Positions 8,021 to 16,242 are shown, numbered from the stretch's first letter. The stretch is DNA of 64,000 nucleotides from UBA10183 sp041653835 (GCA_041653835.1 JBAZEP010000004.1:1-64000), one strand, 5' to 3'. The notes: generated from the letters alone by a model not told the origin. Made by a program: numbers and translations.

Positions 8021-9250
8021 TTATTCTGTTTTTCTATTTACGGTTGTGGAAATTTTTCTTGTTTCTATTTTATCGTTCGATGCCGCGATGAAAGGCAGGC
8101 CTATTTTCCCGTCCGGCAGCGAGAACCTCATGCTGAAAGTCCCGTCGCTTTTAAGCTCCACCTTTTTATCTCCCAGCCTTACCTCGGCATCCGGCTCTGT
8201 GCGGCCGTAAACTATGAGCTCCGCGCCTATCTCGAAAAAGAATTTGCGTTTTTTGCCTGGCTGGACGAATTCGCTGGCGCCCTGGCCCAGGTTTTCGCTC
8301 GCTCCCGCGGACATGAATTCAGACGCGCCGAGCATTGTCCTCCTGCCGAATTTCGCGCCGTGCAACCTCCTGAAATAAAGGATATCATGCCATTCCGCCT
8401 TTGACATCGCGGAATAAAGGTACCTGTAAAGCCTTTTCCTCGAGACGCGCGAGAACATTATCTCCCTCAATAAAGGCGAAAGCCTGCCGTAATAATTCTT
8501 CAGGTCCGCTATATTAAGGTATATCTTCTTTTTCCTGGACACGCTGGCGTAATTTACCCTGCCCGCGGTATCATACTGGACGCTCCCTCCTGTACCGGCC
8601 CTGGCTCCGCCGGCCTTGGCGTCAGGGCCCTGCGGCGCTTGAGGCGGCTCTTCATGGCTGAGGTCCATCCATATTTCCTCAAACCTGTTCGACGAGTTCG
8701 CGCGCGGGGTGTGCACGAAATTAGACCTTGCCATAGGAAAAAATCTTCCGGAATTATGCAGTATGCCTATTTCACCGCAATACGACGCGTTATCGTTCCA
8801 GAGGCTTATATACCAGTTACTGGAATGACGGCCCATCTCTATGTCAAACCAGTGATTGGCGTTGAACCCGTTAAAATTTTTATATGTCACATCGTACATG
8901 CGCACGATAAATTTAGTGCCGTCCAGGTTCCCGCCCAATTGCCTTTTTACGTCTTCTATCGAGCTCTCAGCGATATCCCAGTAAGCGTAGAGCCAGAAAG
9001 GGTCTTTGGCTATGAGGGTAATTTTCGTAGCGGTATCATATGAAGGAAGTTCGTACTCGTTTAAAGCTATTCTGGCAGGCCCTCTTTTATATTCCTGTAT
9101 CGCGCAAGGAGGAATAACAGGGGTAGAAACGACTGCCTTGGCCTTTGCCTTTTTCCTGACGACCCTGACGATCGCTTCCCTGCCGTTCCGGTAAACGCGT
9201 TCTATAGGTTCTCTTTTTTTTATCTTTGTTTTTTTAGCGCCCATAAACAT
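8021..9250 (-). CDS. DUF4912 domain protein
   Basis: A 409-residue protein whose N-terminal third is very basic (KKTKIKKREPIERVYR). The DUF4912 core follows, with LIAKDPFWLYAYWDI, a family signature, from about residue 80. A Gly/Ala-rich linker joins it to a region containing SRKRLYRYLYSAMSKAEWHD. After three short GASE repeats, an Ig-like beta segment ends the protein (AELIVYGRTEPDAEVRL). The family is of unknown function and commonly neighbours GH57 and GT4 glycogen genes; a carbohydrate-binding or scaffolding role is inferred from that. The start overlaps the GT4 stop by 17 bp; an inner ATG at 9244 shortens the overlap to 11 bp. Confidence 0.8.
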   Translation of the reverse strand: MFMGAKKTKIKKREPIERVYRNGREAIVRVVRKKAKAKAVVSTPVIPPCAIQEYKRGPARIALNEYELPSYDTATKITLIAKDPFWLYAYWDIAESSIEDVKRQLGGNLDGTKFIVRMYDVTYKNFNGFNANHWFDIEMGRHSSNWYISLWNDNASYCGEIGILHNSGRFFPMARSNFVHTPRANSSNRFEEIWMDLSHEEPPQAPQGPDAKAGGARAGTGGSVQYDTAGRVNYASVSRKKKIYLNIADLKNYYGRLSPLLREIMFSRVSRKRLYRYLYSAMSKAEWHDILYFRRLHGAKFGRRTMLGASEFMSAGASENLGQGASEFVQPGKKRKFFFEIGAELIVYGRTEPDAEVRLGDKKVELKSDGTFSMRFSLPDGKIGLPFIAASNDKIETRKISTTVNRKTE

Positions 9251-10394
9251 CCATTACCTGGTCAGCTACCACGTCCCATGAAAAAGCGGTTTCGACCGCT
9301 ATGCGGCCATTGGCGCCCATCCATCTGGCATGGTCAAAATCCGAGAATAGCGTGCCTATGCCCCACGCTATCGACTCCGGATTAGCGTAAATCTTCAAAC
9401 CTGTTATATCATGCCATATCAATTCGCCCGGCCCTCCGTTCGAGGTAGCCACCACAGGCTTACCCGCACTCCAGGCTTCCAGCAGCACTATGCCGAAAGG
9501 CTCGTTCCTTGAAGGCATGCATACTACATCGGACGCTTTATAAAGATCCGAAAGCTTCCAGCCGTTGTTAAAACCTATAAATCTCGTGGCGTGATGTACG
9601 CCTATATGTTTTGCCCTGTCCTCCACGCCCCAGCGCATCTCGCCGTCGCCCACAAAAACGAATTTCGCGTTATTGTAATACTTAAGCACATGCGGTATGG
9701 CCTCTATCAGGAGATCCGGGCCTTTCTGGTACACCATCCTTCCCACAAAAAGCACCATCGGGTCCATCGGCCCTATACCGTAATAACGCCTTACAGCAGC
9801 CGGGTCTATCCACCCGTCGAAGTTCCTGTAATTGACACCATTATATACCACATCCACTTTCCAGTCAGGCGAATTATACATCCACTGTATTTCTCTCTTC
9901 AGCGCGCTTGACACCGCTATGACATGGTCGGCGCAGTACGTGCCGTGCCTTTCGTGATCCCTGATCCTGGCTGAATTCCCGCCATGGAAATTATTCCCGC
10001 ATCTGCCATATTCGGTAGAATGTATGGTAAGCACGGCTTTTGAAGGCCTGACCATTTTTATCCACACCATGGCGTTGGATGTAAGCCAGTCATGGCTATG
10101 GATCACGTCAAAAGGCCCTGTCACGCTCTCTGTCCTGAAAAACGTGTCCACAAAAGAGCGGCACATATTATTAATTGCCTCCACAAAATCCGGGTTATCG
10201 TCAAAAGGGCACCTGTGGTAATGCACGCCGTGAATGCGCTCATACCACGGCTGGTTATGGCCGCCCATACGCGTAAAAACATGCACCTCGTTGCCTTTAC
10301 GCTCAAGCGCGCACGCGAGCTCTGTAACGTGCACGCCTACCCCGCCTACACATATAGAATGCATGGATTCCCACGAAAATAACGCTATCCTCAT
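9234..10394 (-). CDS. GT4 glycosyltransferase (glycogen-synthase-like)
   Basis: A GT-B fold retaining glycosyltransferase of 386 residues. The N-terminal acceptor domain begins RIALFSWESMHSICVGGVGVHVTELA, and the second domain has LFVGRMVYQKGPDLLIEAI and the acidic motif RNEPFGIVLLEAWSAGKPVV followed by SNGGPGE. This resembles the GT4 enzymes that build alpha-glucan or maltose-1-phosphate in other bacteria; the sugar donor is not fixed by sequence. It lies between the CBM48 protein and DUF4912 in the alpha-glucan operon. The 51-bp gap upstream is filled by a 39-bp palindrome. Confidence 0.85.
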   Translation of the reverse strand: MRIALFSWESMHSICVGGVGVHVTELACALERKGNEVHVFTRMGGHNQPWYERIHGVHYHRCPFDDNPDFVEAINNMCRSFVDTFFRTESVTGPFDVIHSHDWLTSNAMVWIKMVRPSKAVLTIHSTEYGRCGNNFHGGNSARIRDHERHGTYCADHVIAVSSALKREIQWMYNSPDWKVDVVYNGVNYRNFDGWIDPAAVRRYYGIGPMDPMVLFVGRMVYQKGPDLLIEAIPHVLKYYNNAKFVFVGDGEMRWGVEDRAKHIGVHHATRFIGFNNGWKLSDLYKASDVVCMPSRNEPFGIVLLEAWSAGKPVVATSNGGPGELIWHDITGLKIYANPESIAWGIGTLFSDFDHARWMGANGRIAVETAFSWDVVADQVMDVYGR

Positions 10395-10409
10395 ACTCCC
10401 CCGCCTGCC

Positions 10410-10448
10410 TAAAGCGACATTTTTGACACTGTCACTTTTGTCGCCTTA
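10410..10448. repeat. 39-bp palindrome with GACA-C-TGTC centre (family P39)
   Basis: The outer arms TAAAGCGACA and TGTCGCCTTA differ from perfect pairing at one position, around the centre TGACACTGTCA. The last three bases are the stop codon of the CBM48 gene (TAA on the minus strand). It shares its arm sequence with the copy at 30928 and its centre with six other elements in the window. Confidence 0.85.
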
Positions 10449-10721
10449 TAACTCGATGACTGAATTCTCCGTGCCGAAATTGTTTACCACAAAAAGATTG
10501 TTCAGGGGATCTCTCTGCCACTCGCCGTCGACCAGGTATTTATACTCATAACGCCCTGACCGCAGATTAAGGTCTCTTTTCCACAACCCTTCTTTGGATT
10601 TTTTAAGAGTAGTGCTTGACGCGTCCCATGAATTAAAATCACCTGCCAGGCGGACATCCTTGGCATTCGGCGCGTTTATCTTGAAAGTCACTTTCTTTGC
10701 TACTGCTTTTTTCACAGCCAT
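10446..10721 (-). CDS. Stand-alone CBM48 / AMPK-type glycogen-binding protein
   Basis: About 91 residues made almost entirely of an isoamylase early-set (CBM48) fold: KVTFKINAPNAKDVRLAGDF, NSWD, then GRYEYKYLVDGEWQRDP and a short tail. The family binds glycogen through conserved Trp/Lys residues. Without any catalytic domain it may recruit enzymes to the granule. An ATG at 10721 behind AGGGAGGTG decides the start. A longer frame from 10739 is possible but lacks a ribosome site. It is the first gene of the alpha-glucan operon and has its own promoter. A lysine/alanine-rich N terminus (KKAVAKKV) precedes the domain. Confidence 0.87.
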   Translation of the reverse strand: MAVKKAVAKKVTFKINAPNAKDVRLAGDFNSWDASSTTLKKSKEGLWKRDLNLRSGRYEYKYLVDGEWQRDPLNNLFVVNNFGTENSVIEL

Positions 10722-10747
10722 GCTACACCTCCCTTTCATAGGCCACG

Positions 10748-10776
10748 AGTATACTGCAAAAGCCTGTTTTTGTAAA
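10748..10776 (-). promoter_or_regulatory. Sigma-70 type promoter of the alpha-glucan operon
   Basis: TTTACA (10776-10771) and TATACT (10753-10748) are separated by 17 bp and point at the CBM48 gene. About 22 nt of leader with a strong Shine-Dalgarno would follow. The -35 box overlaps the right half of a perfect inverted repeat at 10772-10797. Confidence 0.7.
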
Positions 10777-10807
10777 TAGGTACAACTACCTATTTACCCG
10801 GGCTTTT
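10758..10807. terminator. Hairpin between response regulator and alpha-glucan operon
   Basis: A perfect inner stem GTAAATAGGTA/TACCTATTTAC with a 4-nt loop (10772-10797) is extended by an outer AAAAGCCTG/CGGGCTTTT stem. On the plus strand a run of seven T follows; on the minus strand only four follow. It could end transcription of the regulator genes. Because it covers the -35 box of the next promoter, it could equally be an operator. Confidence 0.5.
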
Positions 10808-10818
10808 TTTCTTATACA

Positions 10819-11469
10819 CTATATAGTGGTTATACCCTCTTTGAGTGCGTACCTGATGAGGTCTGCCTGGCGGTGCGTTCCTAATTTCTGCATTATATTG
10901 TTCCTGTGGGCAAGCGCGGTCTTTAAAGATATCTTGAGGTGAGTGGCGACTTCTTTGTTAGTATAGCCTTCGGCTATAAGCTGTATGATCTCTCTTTCCC
11001 TCTCGGTAAGGGACATTATCTTCTTCTCCCCTATCTTTTTACCCCTTGAATCTATGTAATCCTGTATCACAAAGTTGGATATCCTGGGGCTCAGGAAATA
11101 TTCGTTTTTATAGACAGCCCGTATTGCCTGGATGATCTCGTCTGCCGCGGAATCCTTAAGCACATACCCCTTGATCCCGAGGCCCAGCGCCCTTTCTATG
11201 AACGCCCTGTTGTCATGCATGCTTAATATGATGACTTTATTCTCTGGGCTGATCTGCATTATCTGGCTGGACGCCTCAAGGCCGTTCAATACAGGCATGG
11301 TGATATCTATTATGAAAATATCCGCGGAACTATTCCTGGCAATATCAACCACTTCTTTGCCGTTCGACGCCTCGGCTATTACCTTTATATCATGCTCCTG
11401 TGAGATCACGGCGCCAAGGCCCTGCCTTACTATAGCGTGGTCATCCGCTAAAACCACCTCGATGGGCAT
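10819..11469 (-). CDS. NarL/LuxR-family response regulator
   Basis: Two-component response regulator: a receiver domain with the acidic pair ADDH at the N terminus and phosphoacceptor Asp55 in IIDITMP (numbered from the ATG at 11469), then a LuxR-type helix-turn-helix (LTEREREIIQLIAEGYTNKEVA, KTALAHRNNIMQKLG). An upstream TTG at 11475 would overlap the kinase stop; ATG at 11469 behind AAAGGA is preferred. It lies directly downstream of its histidine kinase and directly upstream of the alpha-glucan operon promoter, so that promoter, or gap, is a natural target by position only. Confidence 0.9.
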   Translation of the reverse strand: MPIEVVLADDHAIVRQGLGAVISQEHDIKVIAEASNGKEVVDIARNSSADIFIIDITMPVLNGLEASSQIMQISPENKVIILSMHDNRAFIERALGLGIKGYVLKDSAADEIIQAIRAVYKNEYFLSPRISNFVIQDYIDSRGKKIGEKKIMSLTEREREIIQLIAEGYTNKEVATHLKISLKTALAHRNNIMQKLGTHRQADLIRYALKEGITTI

Positions 11470-11471
11470 GA

Positions 11472-12149
11472 TCAATCCTTTCCTATTATAGGGAATATGA
11501 CGTTTATCTTTGTCCCGACCCCGGGTTTGGACTGCAGGAAAAACCTCCCGTTCAGGATGTCTACCCGCTCCCTCATGCCGCGCAAGCCGAATTTATGCAC
11601 ATTGGCCTCTTTGAAAAACGCGGCCGAGTCAAAACCTACGCCGTCATCCAGTATCATAAAGCTTATTTCGCCTCCCTTTAGCAGCAGGTCTATTTTTACA
11701 TTTCTCGCCCTGGCATGCTTTACGATATTATTGAACGCCTCCTGGACAACCCTGTAAAGGGTTATCGCCAGCTCTTCTTTTATATGGACGTCGCCTATGT
11801 TTTCCCTGAATTTTATATTTAATGGGTATGATTTTGTATAATGAGAGAAAAGTTCCCTCAGGACTGACGGAAGGCCGAGCATGCCCAATTCCGCGGGCCT
11901 GAGGTCGATAAAGAGCGTTCTGATCTTATTCGCTGTGCCGGCTAATATAGTTTTTGCGTCTTTTATTACACGGAGGGCTTTATCGAAATCACGCCTTTCT
12001 ATTTCTTTTTCGATTATGTTCAATGCCGAGCCCAGGGAAACCGAGAACTGGCCTATCTCATCGTGAAGATCCCTCGATATCCTGTGCCTTTCCTCTTCCT
12101 GGATAGAGAGTATCTTCTTCGAAAATTCTCTTGCTTCGATATCTTCCAT
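11472..12149 (-). CDS. Sensorless HisKA_3-type histidine kinase
   Basis: A kinase of about 225 residues with no sensory or membrane domain: the dimerisation helix starts at once with IQEEERHRISRDLHDEIGQ, phosphoacceptor His29. An HATPase domain follows with N-box LYRVVQEAFNNIVKHA, G-boxes ILDDGVGF and GLRGMRERV. The open frame extends upstream to 12269, but that part overlaps the gap gene and reads through its terminator, so ATG at 12149 is the likely start. This ATG directly abuts the U-run of the terminator and has no ribosome site, so its expression mode is odd. It is probably cytoplasmic and may need a separate sensor protein. Confidence 0.8.
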   Translation of the reverse strand: MEDIEAREFSKKILSIQEEERHRISRDLHDEIGQFSVSLGSALNIIEKEIERRDFDKALRVIKDAKTILAGTANKIRTLFIDLRPAELGMLGLPSVLRELFSHYTKSYPLNIKFRENIGDVHIKEELAITLYRVVQEAFNNIVKHARARNVKIDLLLKGGEISFMILDDGVGFDSAAFFKEANVHKFGLRGMRERVDILNGRFFLQSKPGVGTKINVIFPIIGKD

Positions 12150-12197
12150 AAAAAACAAAAACCGCCCGCCTGGCAAAACAAAGCCTGGCGAGGCGGT
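12150..12197 (-). terminator. Rho-independent terminator after gap
   Basis: On the minus strand ACCGCCTCGCCAGGC pairs with GCCAGGCGGGCGGT around an 8-nt loop, with one bulge and one mismatch, followed by TTTTTGTTTTTT. It stands 11 bp beyond the gap stop codon. The kinase start codon begins at the base after the T-run. Confidence 0.8.
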
Positions 12198-12208
12198 CCT
12201 GGTTTTGT

Positions 12209-13219
12209 TTATAGGCCTTTGCTTACCACGTATTCTATAAGGTCCACGACCCTGCTCGAATAACCCCATTCATTGTCATACCATGCCAGCACCTTTACCA
12301 GGCGCTTATCCACCACGTAGGTAAGGGCGGAATCGACAATGGAAGAACGCGGGTTGCCGTTGAAATCTTTTGATACAAGAGGCTTATCGCTATATTCCAT
12401 GATGCCGTTAAGTTTTCCCTCGGACGCCTCCTTGAAAGCCATATTGACCTCTTCCTTGGTGGTGTCTTTTTCAACCTCCACCACGAGGTCAACCAGCGAT
12501 ACGTTCGGCGTAGGCACCCTTATCGAAAGGCCGTCAAGCTTACCTTTCAGCTCGGGAATGACAAGGCTGAGCGCTTTGGCGGCGCCCGTAGTCGTGGGGA
12601 TCATCGACAATGCGGCTGCCCTCGCCCTTCTCAGGTCTTTATGCACGAGGTCTAGGATGCGCTGGTCATTGGTATAAGAATGTATGGTGGTCATCAGGCC
12701 TCTTTTTATTCCGAATTTTTCCATCAATACCTTAGCGACCGGCGCCAGACAGTTAGTCGTACAGCTCGCGTTGGATATGACGCTGTGCTTCGAAGGATCG
12801 TACATCCTTTCGTTGACGCCCATTACGACCGTCAGGTCCTCGTTCTTGGCGGGAGCGGTAATGATAACTTTTTTCGCGCCTGCCTGGATATGTTTCACCG
12901 CCTTTTCCTTTTCCGTAAAAGCGCCTGTGGATTCCACCACTACCTGCACCCCCAGGCTCGCCCACGGGATCTCCGCGGGATCCTTGAAAGTCATTATCTT
13001 TATTTCTTTTCCGTTCACGACAAGGGCATTATCCTTCGCCTCTATGTTCACCTTTAATTCCCCCAGCGTGGAATCGTATTTCAAAAGATGCGCCAGCGTA
13101 GCCGGAGGCGTAGGTAAATCATTTATAGCCACAAAATCTATATTGCGGTTCTCGATCGCCGCCCTGAAAACATTTCTTCCTATCCTTCCAAAGCCATTGA
13201 TGCCAACCTTTACTGCCAT
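12209..13219 (-). CDS. gap: Glyceraldehyde-3-phosphate dehydrogenase, type I
   Basis: Oxidises and phosphorylates glyceraldehyde-3-phosphate with NAD in glycolysis, or the reverse in gluconeogenesis. The 336 residues start with the Rossmann motif GINGFGRIGRNVFRA. The catalytic cysteine is Cys153 in SNASCTTNCLAP, and the C terminus has WYDNEWGYSSRVVDL. All standard features are intact and the length is typical. It lies 21 bp downstream of galT and ends at a good terminator, so galT-like, galT and gap probably form one transcript feeding glucose phosphates into central metabolism. Confidence 0.97.
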   Translation of the reverse strand: MAVKVGINGFGRIGRNVFRAAIENRNIDFVAINDLPTPPATLAHLLKYDSTLGELKVNIEAKDNALVVNGKEIKIMTFKDPAEIPWASLGVQVVVESTGAFTEKEKAVKHIQAGAKKVIITAPAKNEDLTVVMGVNERMYDPSKHSVISNASCTTNCLAPVAKVLMEKFGIKRGLMTTIHSYTNDQRILDLVHKDLRRARAAALSMIPTTTGAAKALSLVIPELKGKLDGLSIRVPTPNVSLVDLVVEVEKDTTKEEVNMAFKEASEGKLNGIMEYSDKPLVSKDFNGNPRSSIVDSALTYVVDKRLVKVLAWYDNEWGYSSRVVDLIEYVVSKGL

Positions 13220-13240
13220 TTCATTTTCCTCCTTCGTTGG

Positions 13241-14242
13241 TTATATTTTAGTTTCCCTTAGATACTGGGCGTTTAATTCCGGCGAGGTGGGATTTATGTA
13301 GAGGCCCGAGCCCCATTCAAAGCCCGCGACATTCGTCAGCTTGGGCATTATCTCCAGATGCCAGTGGTACTCTTCGTAAAAACCGTCCCTTATAGGCGCG
13401 GTGTGGATTATAAAATTATACGCGGGGTCGTTAAGCCTCACTTTCAGTTTCATAAGTACATCTTTTAACGCGGCCGCCATATCCTGGATGGCAAATTCAT
13501 CTATGGACTTAAATTCCGGGCTGTGCGTCTTCGGCAGCATCCACATCTCGAACGGAAACCGGGAGACAAAGGGGCAGAATACCAGGAAGTTCTTGTTTTC
13601 AAACACTATCCTGTCTTTTTCCTGCTGTTCCTGCGCTATCATGTCGCAAAAAACGCATCTCTCCCTGTATTTAAAATAATGCTGGGCGCCTGTAAGTTCT
13701 TCCTTGACTCTTTTGGGTACGATAGGAAGCGCCACAAGCTGGGTATGCGAATGTTCCAGGGATGCGCCCGCGGACTCACCGTGATTTTTGAAAAGAAGTA
13801 TATACCTGAACCTCATGTCATTTTCCAGGTCTTTGCTCCTGGATACATATTTAATTATAACATCTTTTATCTCAGCAGGCGTAAGGTCCGCCAGGTCTTT
13901 ATTATGGTCCGTATTTTCAACTATGACTTCATGCGCGCCGATGCCGTTCATCATATCAAACATACCTATGCCGCGCCTGTCCAGCTCCCCTTCTATCTTC
14001 AGCGCCGGGAATTTATTGGATACCACCCTCACTGTCCAGCCCGGTGTATCGGGCTTTGTTTTATGATGGTCTCTTACAGCCTCTATCTCGGGTGGGGTCA
14101 TCTTTTCGTTTCCGGGGCAGAAAGGGCATGTCCCGCCTTTTTTGATCTGGGGTTTCAAATCAAAATCGCTGTATATTTTTGGATTCGTGACAGCTACTTC
14201 AACCCATCTGCCGGTTATCGGATCGCGCCTTAACTGTGACAT
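13241..14242 (-). CDS. galT: Galactose-1-phosphate uridylyltransferase (catalytic copy)
   Basis: A HIT-superfamily nucleotidyltransferase of 334 residues. The zinc cysteines are Cys39 and Cys42 in CPFCPGNEKM, with CVFCDM further on. The active-site HSHTQ carries the nucleophile His166, the same number as in E. coli GalT. YHWHLEIMPKL and GSGLYINPTSPE follow. Start ATG at 14242 overlaps the TAA of the upstream paralogue by one base (TAATG), so the two are translationally coupled. A longer frame upstream lies inside the paralogue. UDP- versus ADP-sugar specificity is open; in this genome an alpha-glucan-linked role is as likely as galactose use. Confidence 0.88.
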   Translation of the reverse strand: MSQLRRDPITGRWVEVAVTNPKIYSDFDLKPQIKKGGTCPFCPGNEKMTPPEIEAVRDHHKTKPDTPGWTVRVVSNKFPALKIEGELDRRGIGMFDMMNGIGAHEVIVENTDHNKDLADLTPAEIKDVIIKYVSRSKDLENDMRFRYILLFKNHGESAGASLEHSHTQLVALPIVPKRVKEELTGAQHYFKYRERCVFCDMIAQEQQEKDRIVFENKNFLVFCPFVSRFPFEMWMLPKTHSPEFKSIDEFAIQDMAAALKDVLMKLKVRLNDPAYNFIIHTAPIRDGFYEEYHWHLEIMPKLTNVAGFEWGSGLYINPTSPELNAQYLRETKI

Positions 14243-15270
14243 TATAACGTTACCTCTCGTAAATACTTCGCAGCTTCTTCCGGCGGGGTAGGATTTATAT
14301 AAAATCCCGAACCCCACTCAAAACCCGCCACCTGGGTGATCCTGGGCATGACCTCTATGTGCCAGTGGTAATCTTCTTCTATGGTATGCCAATAACCCAG
14401 CCTCTTTGCCCGCCTGAAAGGCGCCGTATGCAGCATGTAATTATACGGCGGGTCATTTAACGACTTCGAAAGTTTGGCGAATATAGTCTTCAGGACAATT
14501 GCCAGGTCCTGTATTTCGTCAGCCTGTATATTCATGAAATCCGTCCTATGGATCTTGGGCATTATCCATATCTCAAAAGGAAACCTTGAGGCAAAAGGCG
14601 CGATCGCGACTATGGTCTTTGTATCCATGATAACACGCGACCCTGTTTCTATTTCCTGGCGTATGATATCGCAGAAAACGCATCTTTCCTTATATTCGAA
14701 ATAAAACATGGAGCCGCGCAGTTCCTCTTTGATCCTGGTAGGGGTAACCGGGGTAGCGATAAGCTGTGACCTAAGGTGTTTTGTTTTTTTACTGCCTCCC
14801 GCTTTTAACCCGTGGTTTTTGAATAAAAGGCAGTATTTGAAACGGATGTCTTTTTCGAGTTCACTTATACGGTAGACAGAGGTATTGATAACGTCCTGTA
14901 TTTCAGCTTCTGATAATTGATATATATCGGTAAGGTGCCTGGGCGACTCCAATATCACTTCGTGGGCGCCTATATTATTCATGACATCGTACATGCCCGC
15001 GCCGCGCCTGTCCACATTGCCCTCTATCTTGAACTTAGGGTTGGTGCTGGGCACGACCCTGACATTCCATCCGGGGGAATCTTTTTTTGTTCCCGGCTCT
15101 CTTATCGCGAATATCTCGGTGGGAGTCATCTTTTCGTGGCCTTCGCAGAAGGGGCACTCCGCCTCAGGCTCGTCCACATGCTTGATATTGAAATCGCTGG
15201 GCCTCTTGGCCCTTTCAGTGGATATTATAACCCATCTTCCGATAACTGGATCTCTTCTTAGTTCCGGCAT
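14242..15270 (-). CDS. GalT paralogue lacking the catalytic histidine
   Basis: A 342-residue homologue of the next gene (LRRDPVIGRWV, CPFCEGHEKMTPTE, CVFCDI, YHWHIEVMP, GSGFYINPTPPE). It keeps the zinc cysteines and overall length. Where the partner has HSHTQ, it reads KHLRSQL, so the nucleophile position is Arg167 behind His165. The preceding loop is two residues longer and lysine-rich. Either it is a non-catalytic subunit or regulator, or it uses another residue. No frameshift or decay is visible, so it looks conserved. It is the first gene of the galT-gap transcript and has a promoter 8 nt before the ATG. Confidence 0.85.
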   Translation of the reverse strand: MPELRRDPVIGRWVIISTERAKRPSDFNIKHVDEPEAECPFCEGHEKMTPTEIFAIREPGTKKDSPGWNVRVVPSTNPKFKIEGNVDRRGAGMYDVMNNIGAHEVILESPRHLTDIYQLSEAEIQDVINTSVYRISELEKDIRFKYCLLFKNHGLKAGGSKKTKHLRSQLIATPVTPTRIKEELRGSMFYFEYKERCVFCDIIRQEIETGSRVIMDTKTIVAIAPFASRFPFEIWIMPKIHRTDFMNIQADEIQDLAIVLKTIFAKLSKSLNDPPYNYMLHTAPFRRAKRLGYWHTIEEDYHWHIEVMPRITQVAGFEWGSGFYINPTPPEEAAKYLREVTL

Positions 15271-15278
15271 AGGAGAGT

Positions 15279-15306
15279 ATTATATCATTAAAAATTATCC
15301 GCGCAA
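15279..15306 (-). promoter_or_regulatory. Leaderless-type promoter of the galT paralogue
   Basis: TTGCGC (15306-15301) and TATAAT (15284-15279) are spaced 16 bp, with TGA before the -10 (extended). Only 8 nt separate the -10 from the ATG at 15270, so transcription should start at or next to the start codon. The promoter is partly inside the end of fmt. Confidence 0.65.
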
Positions 15307-16226
15307 GAAAAAAAATACTGTTTGTGGCCCGCGAGAAACTCTTCCGCGGTCATCCTGCGGGAACCTTCCAATTGCAGTTCTTCTATTTTTAAAACGCCAT
15401 TTCCCGTCTTGATCAATATTCCGTTTTTACCGGCTTTTAACATATCGCCCGGCTTCAAGCTGCCCTGGCCTGGATCTGCGAGAGGCGATGCTTTCCATAT
15501 CTTTAATATCTTTTTATTTAAATGTGTATAACACCCGGGCCATGGGGTAAACGCCCTTATTTTGTTGGAAATTTCTTCCGCCCCGGAGTTCCAATCGATT
15601 AACCCTTCTTCTTTTTTTAATTTAGGCGCGTAAGTCGCGCGGCTATTGTCCTGCGCTATAAATTCGGCCTTATTATCTTTTATTAATTTTACGGCTTTAA
15701 GAGCAAGCACCGCTCCTCTTCCGGAAAGTTTTTTCGAAAGCGAAACAGCGTCATCGTTATCATCTATGGCTATAGCTTCTTTAAGGATAATATCCCCTTC
15801 GTCCATCTTCTCATTCATGCGCATTATAGTCACGCCTGTTTCTTTTTCTCCTGCCGCGATCGCGCGGTTTATGGGGGCGGCCCCCCTGTATCCGGGTAAA
15901 AGCGACGCGTGGATATTAAGGCAGAATAGTTTCGGCAGGCTCAATACCTGCTTCGATAATATCTGCCCGAAACTTACCACGATAAACAGGTCCGCGTTAA
16001 AACTTTTAAGGGATCTTATAGATTCCCCGGAGTTTATCAAGGGAGGCTGAAATACCTTAATTCCGAGCTCTTTGGCTTTTGATTTTACCGCGGTAGGCGC
16101 TGTCTTGAGCGACCTGCCTTTTTTCCGGTCAGGCTGTGTGACCGCGAGGACGACGTTTTCTTCCCTTGCAAGCTTTTCCAGGACAGGTACTGCGAAATCC
16201 GAACTTCCAAAAAATATTATCTTCAC
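15288..16226 (-). CDS. fmt: Methionyl-tRNA formyltransferase
   Basis: Formylates initiator Met-tRNA with 10-formyl-THF. The 312 residues begin MKIIFFGSSDFAVPVL. The active site NIHASLLPGYRGAAPIN holds Asn104 and His106, and NEKMDEGDII contains the acidic residue. A C-terminal OB-like tRNA-binding domain is present. The start is GTG at 16226. It lies downstream of def, the usual fmt-def pairing in reversed order, separated by a 35-bp palindrome. Confidence 0.95.
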   Translation of the reverse strand: MKIIFFGSSDFAVPVLEKLAREENVVLAVTQPDRKKGRSLKTAPTAVKSKAKELGIKVFQPPLINSGESIRSLKSFNADLFIVVSFGQILSKQVLSLPKLFCLNIHASLLPGYRGAAPINRAIAAGEKETGVTIMRMNEKMDEGDIILKEAIAIDDNDDAVSLSKKLSGRGAVLALKAVKLIKDNKAEFIAQDNSRATYAPKLKKEEGLIDWNSGAEEISNKIRAFTPWPGCYTHLNKKILKIWKASPLADPGQGSLKPGDMLKAGKNGILIKTGNGVLKIEELQLEGSRRMTAEEFLAGHKQYFFSCADNF

Positions 16227-16242
16227 TATACCCCGCTTGCCT

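Noticed and set aside
12150..12269. N-terminal extension of the histidine kinase to 12269
   Set aside because: It overlaps the gap coding end and is translated from the terminator hairpin; no sensor-like sequence.
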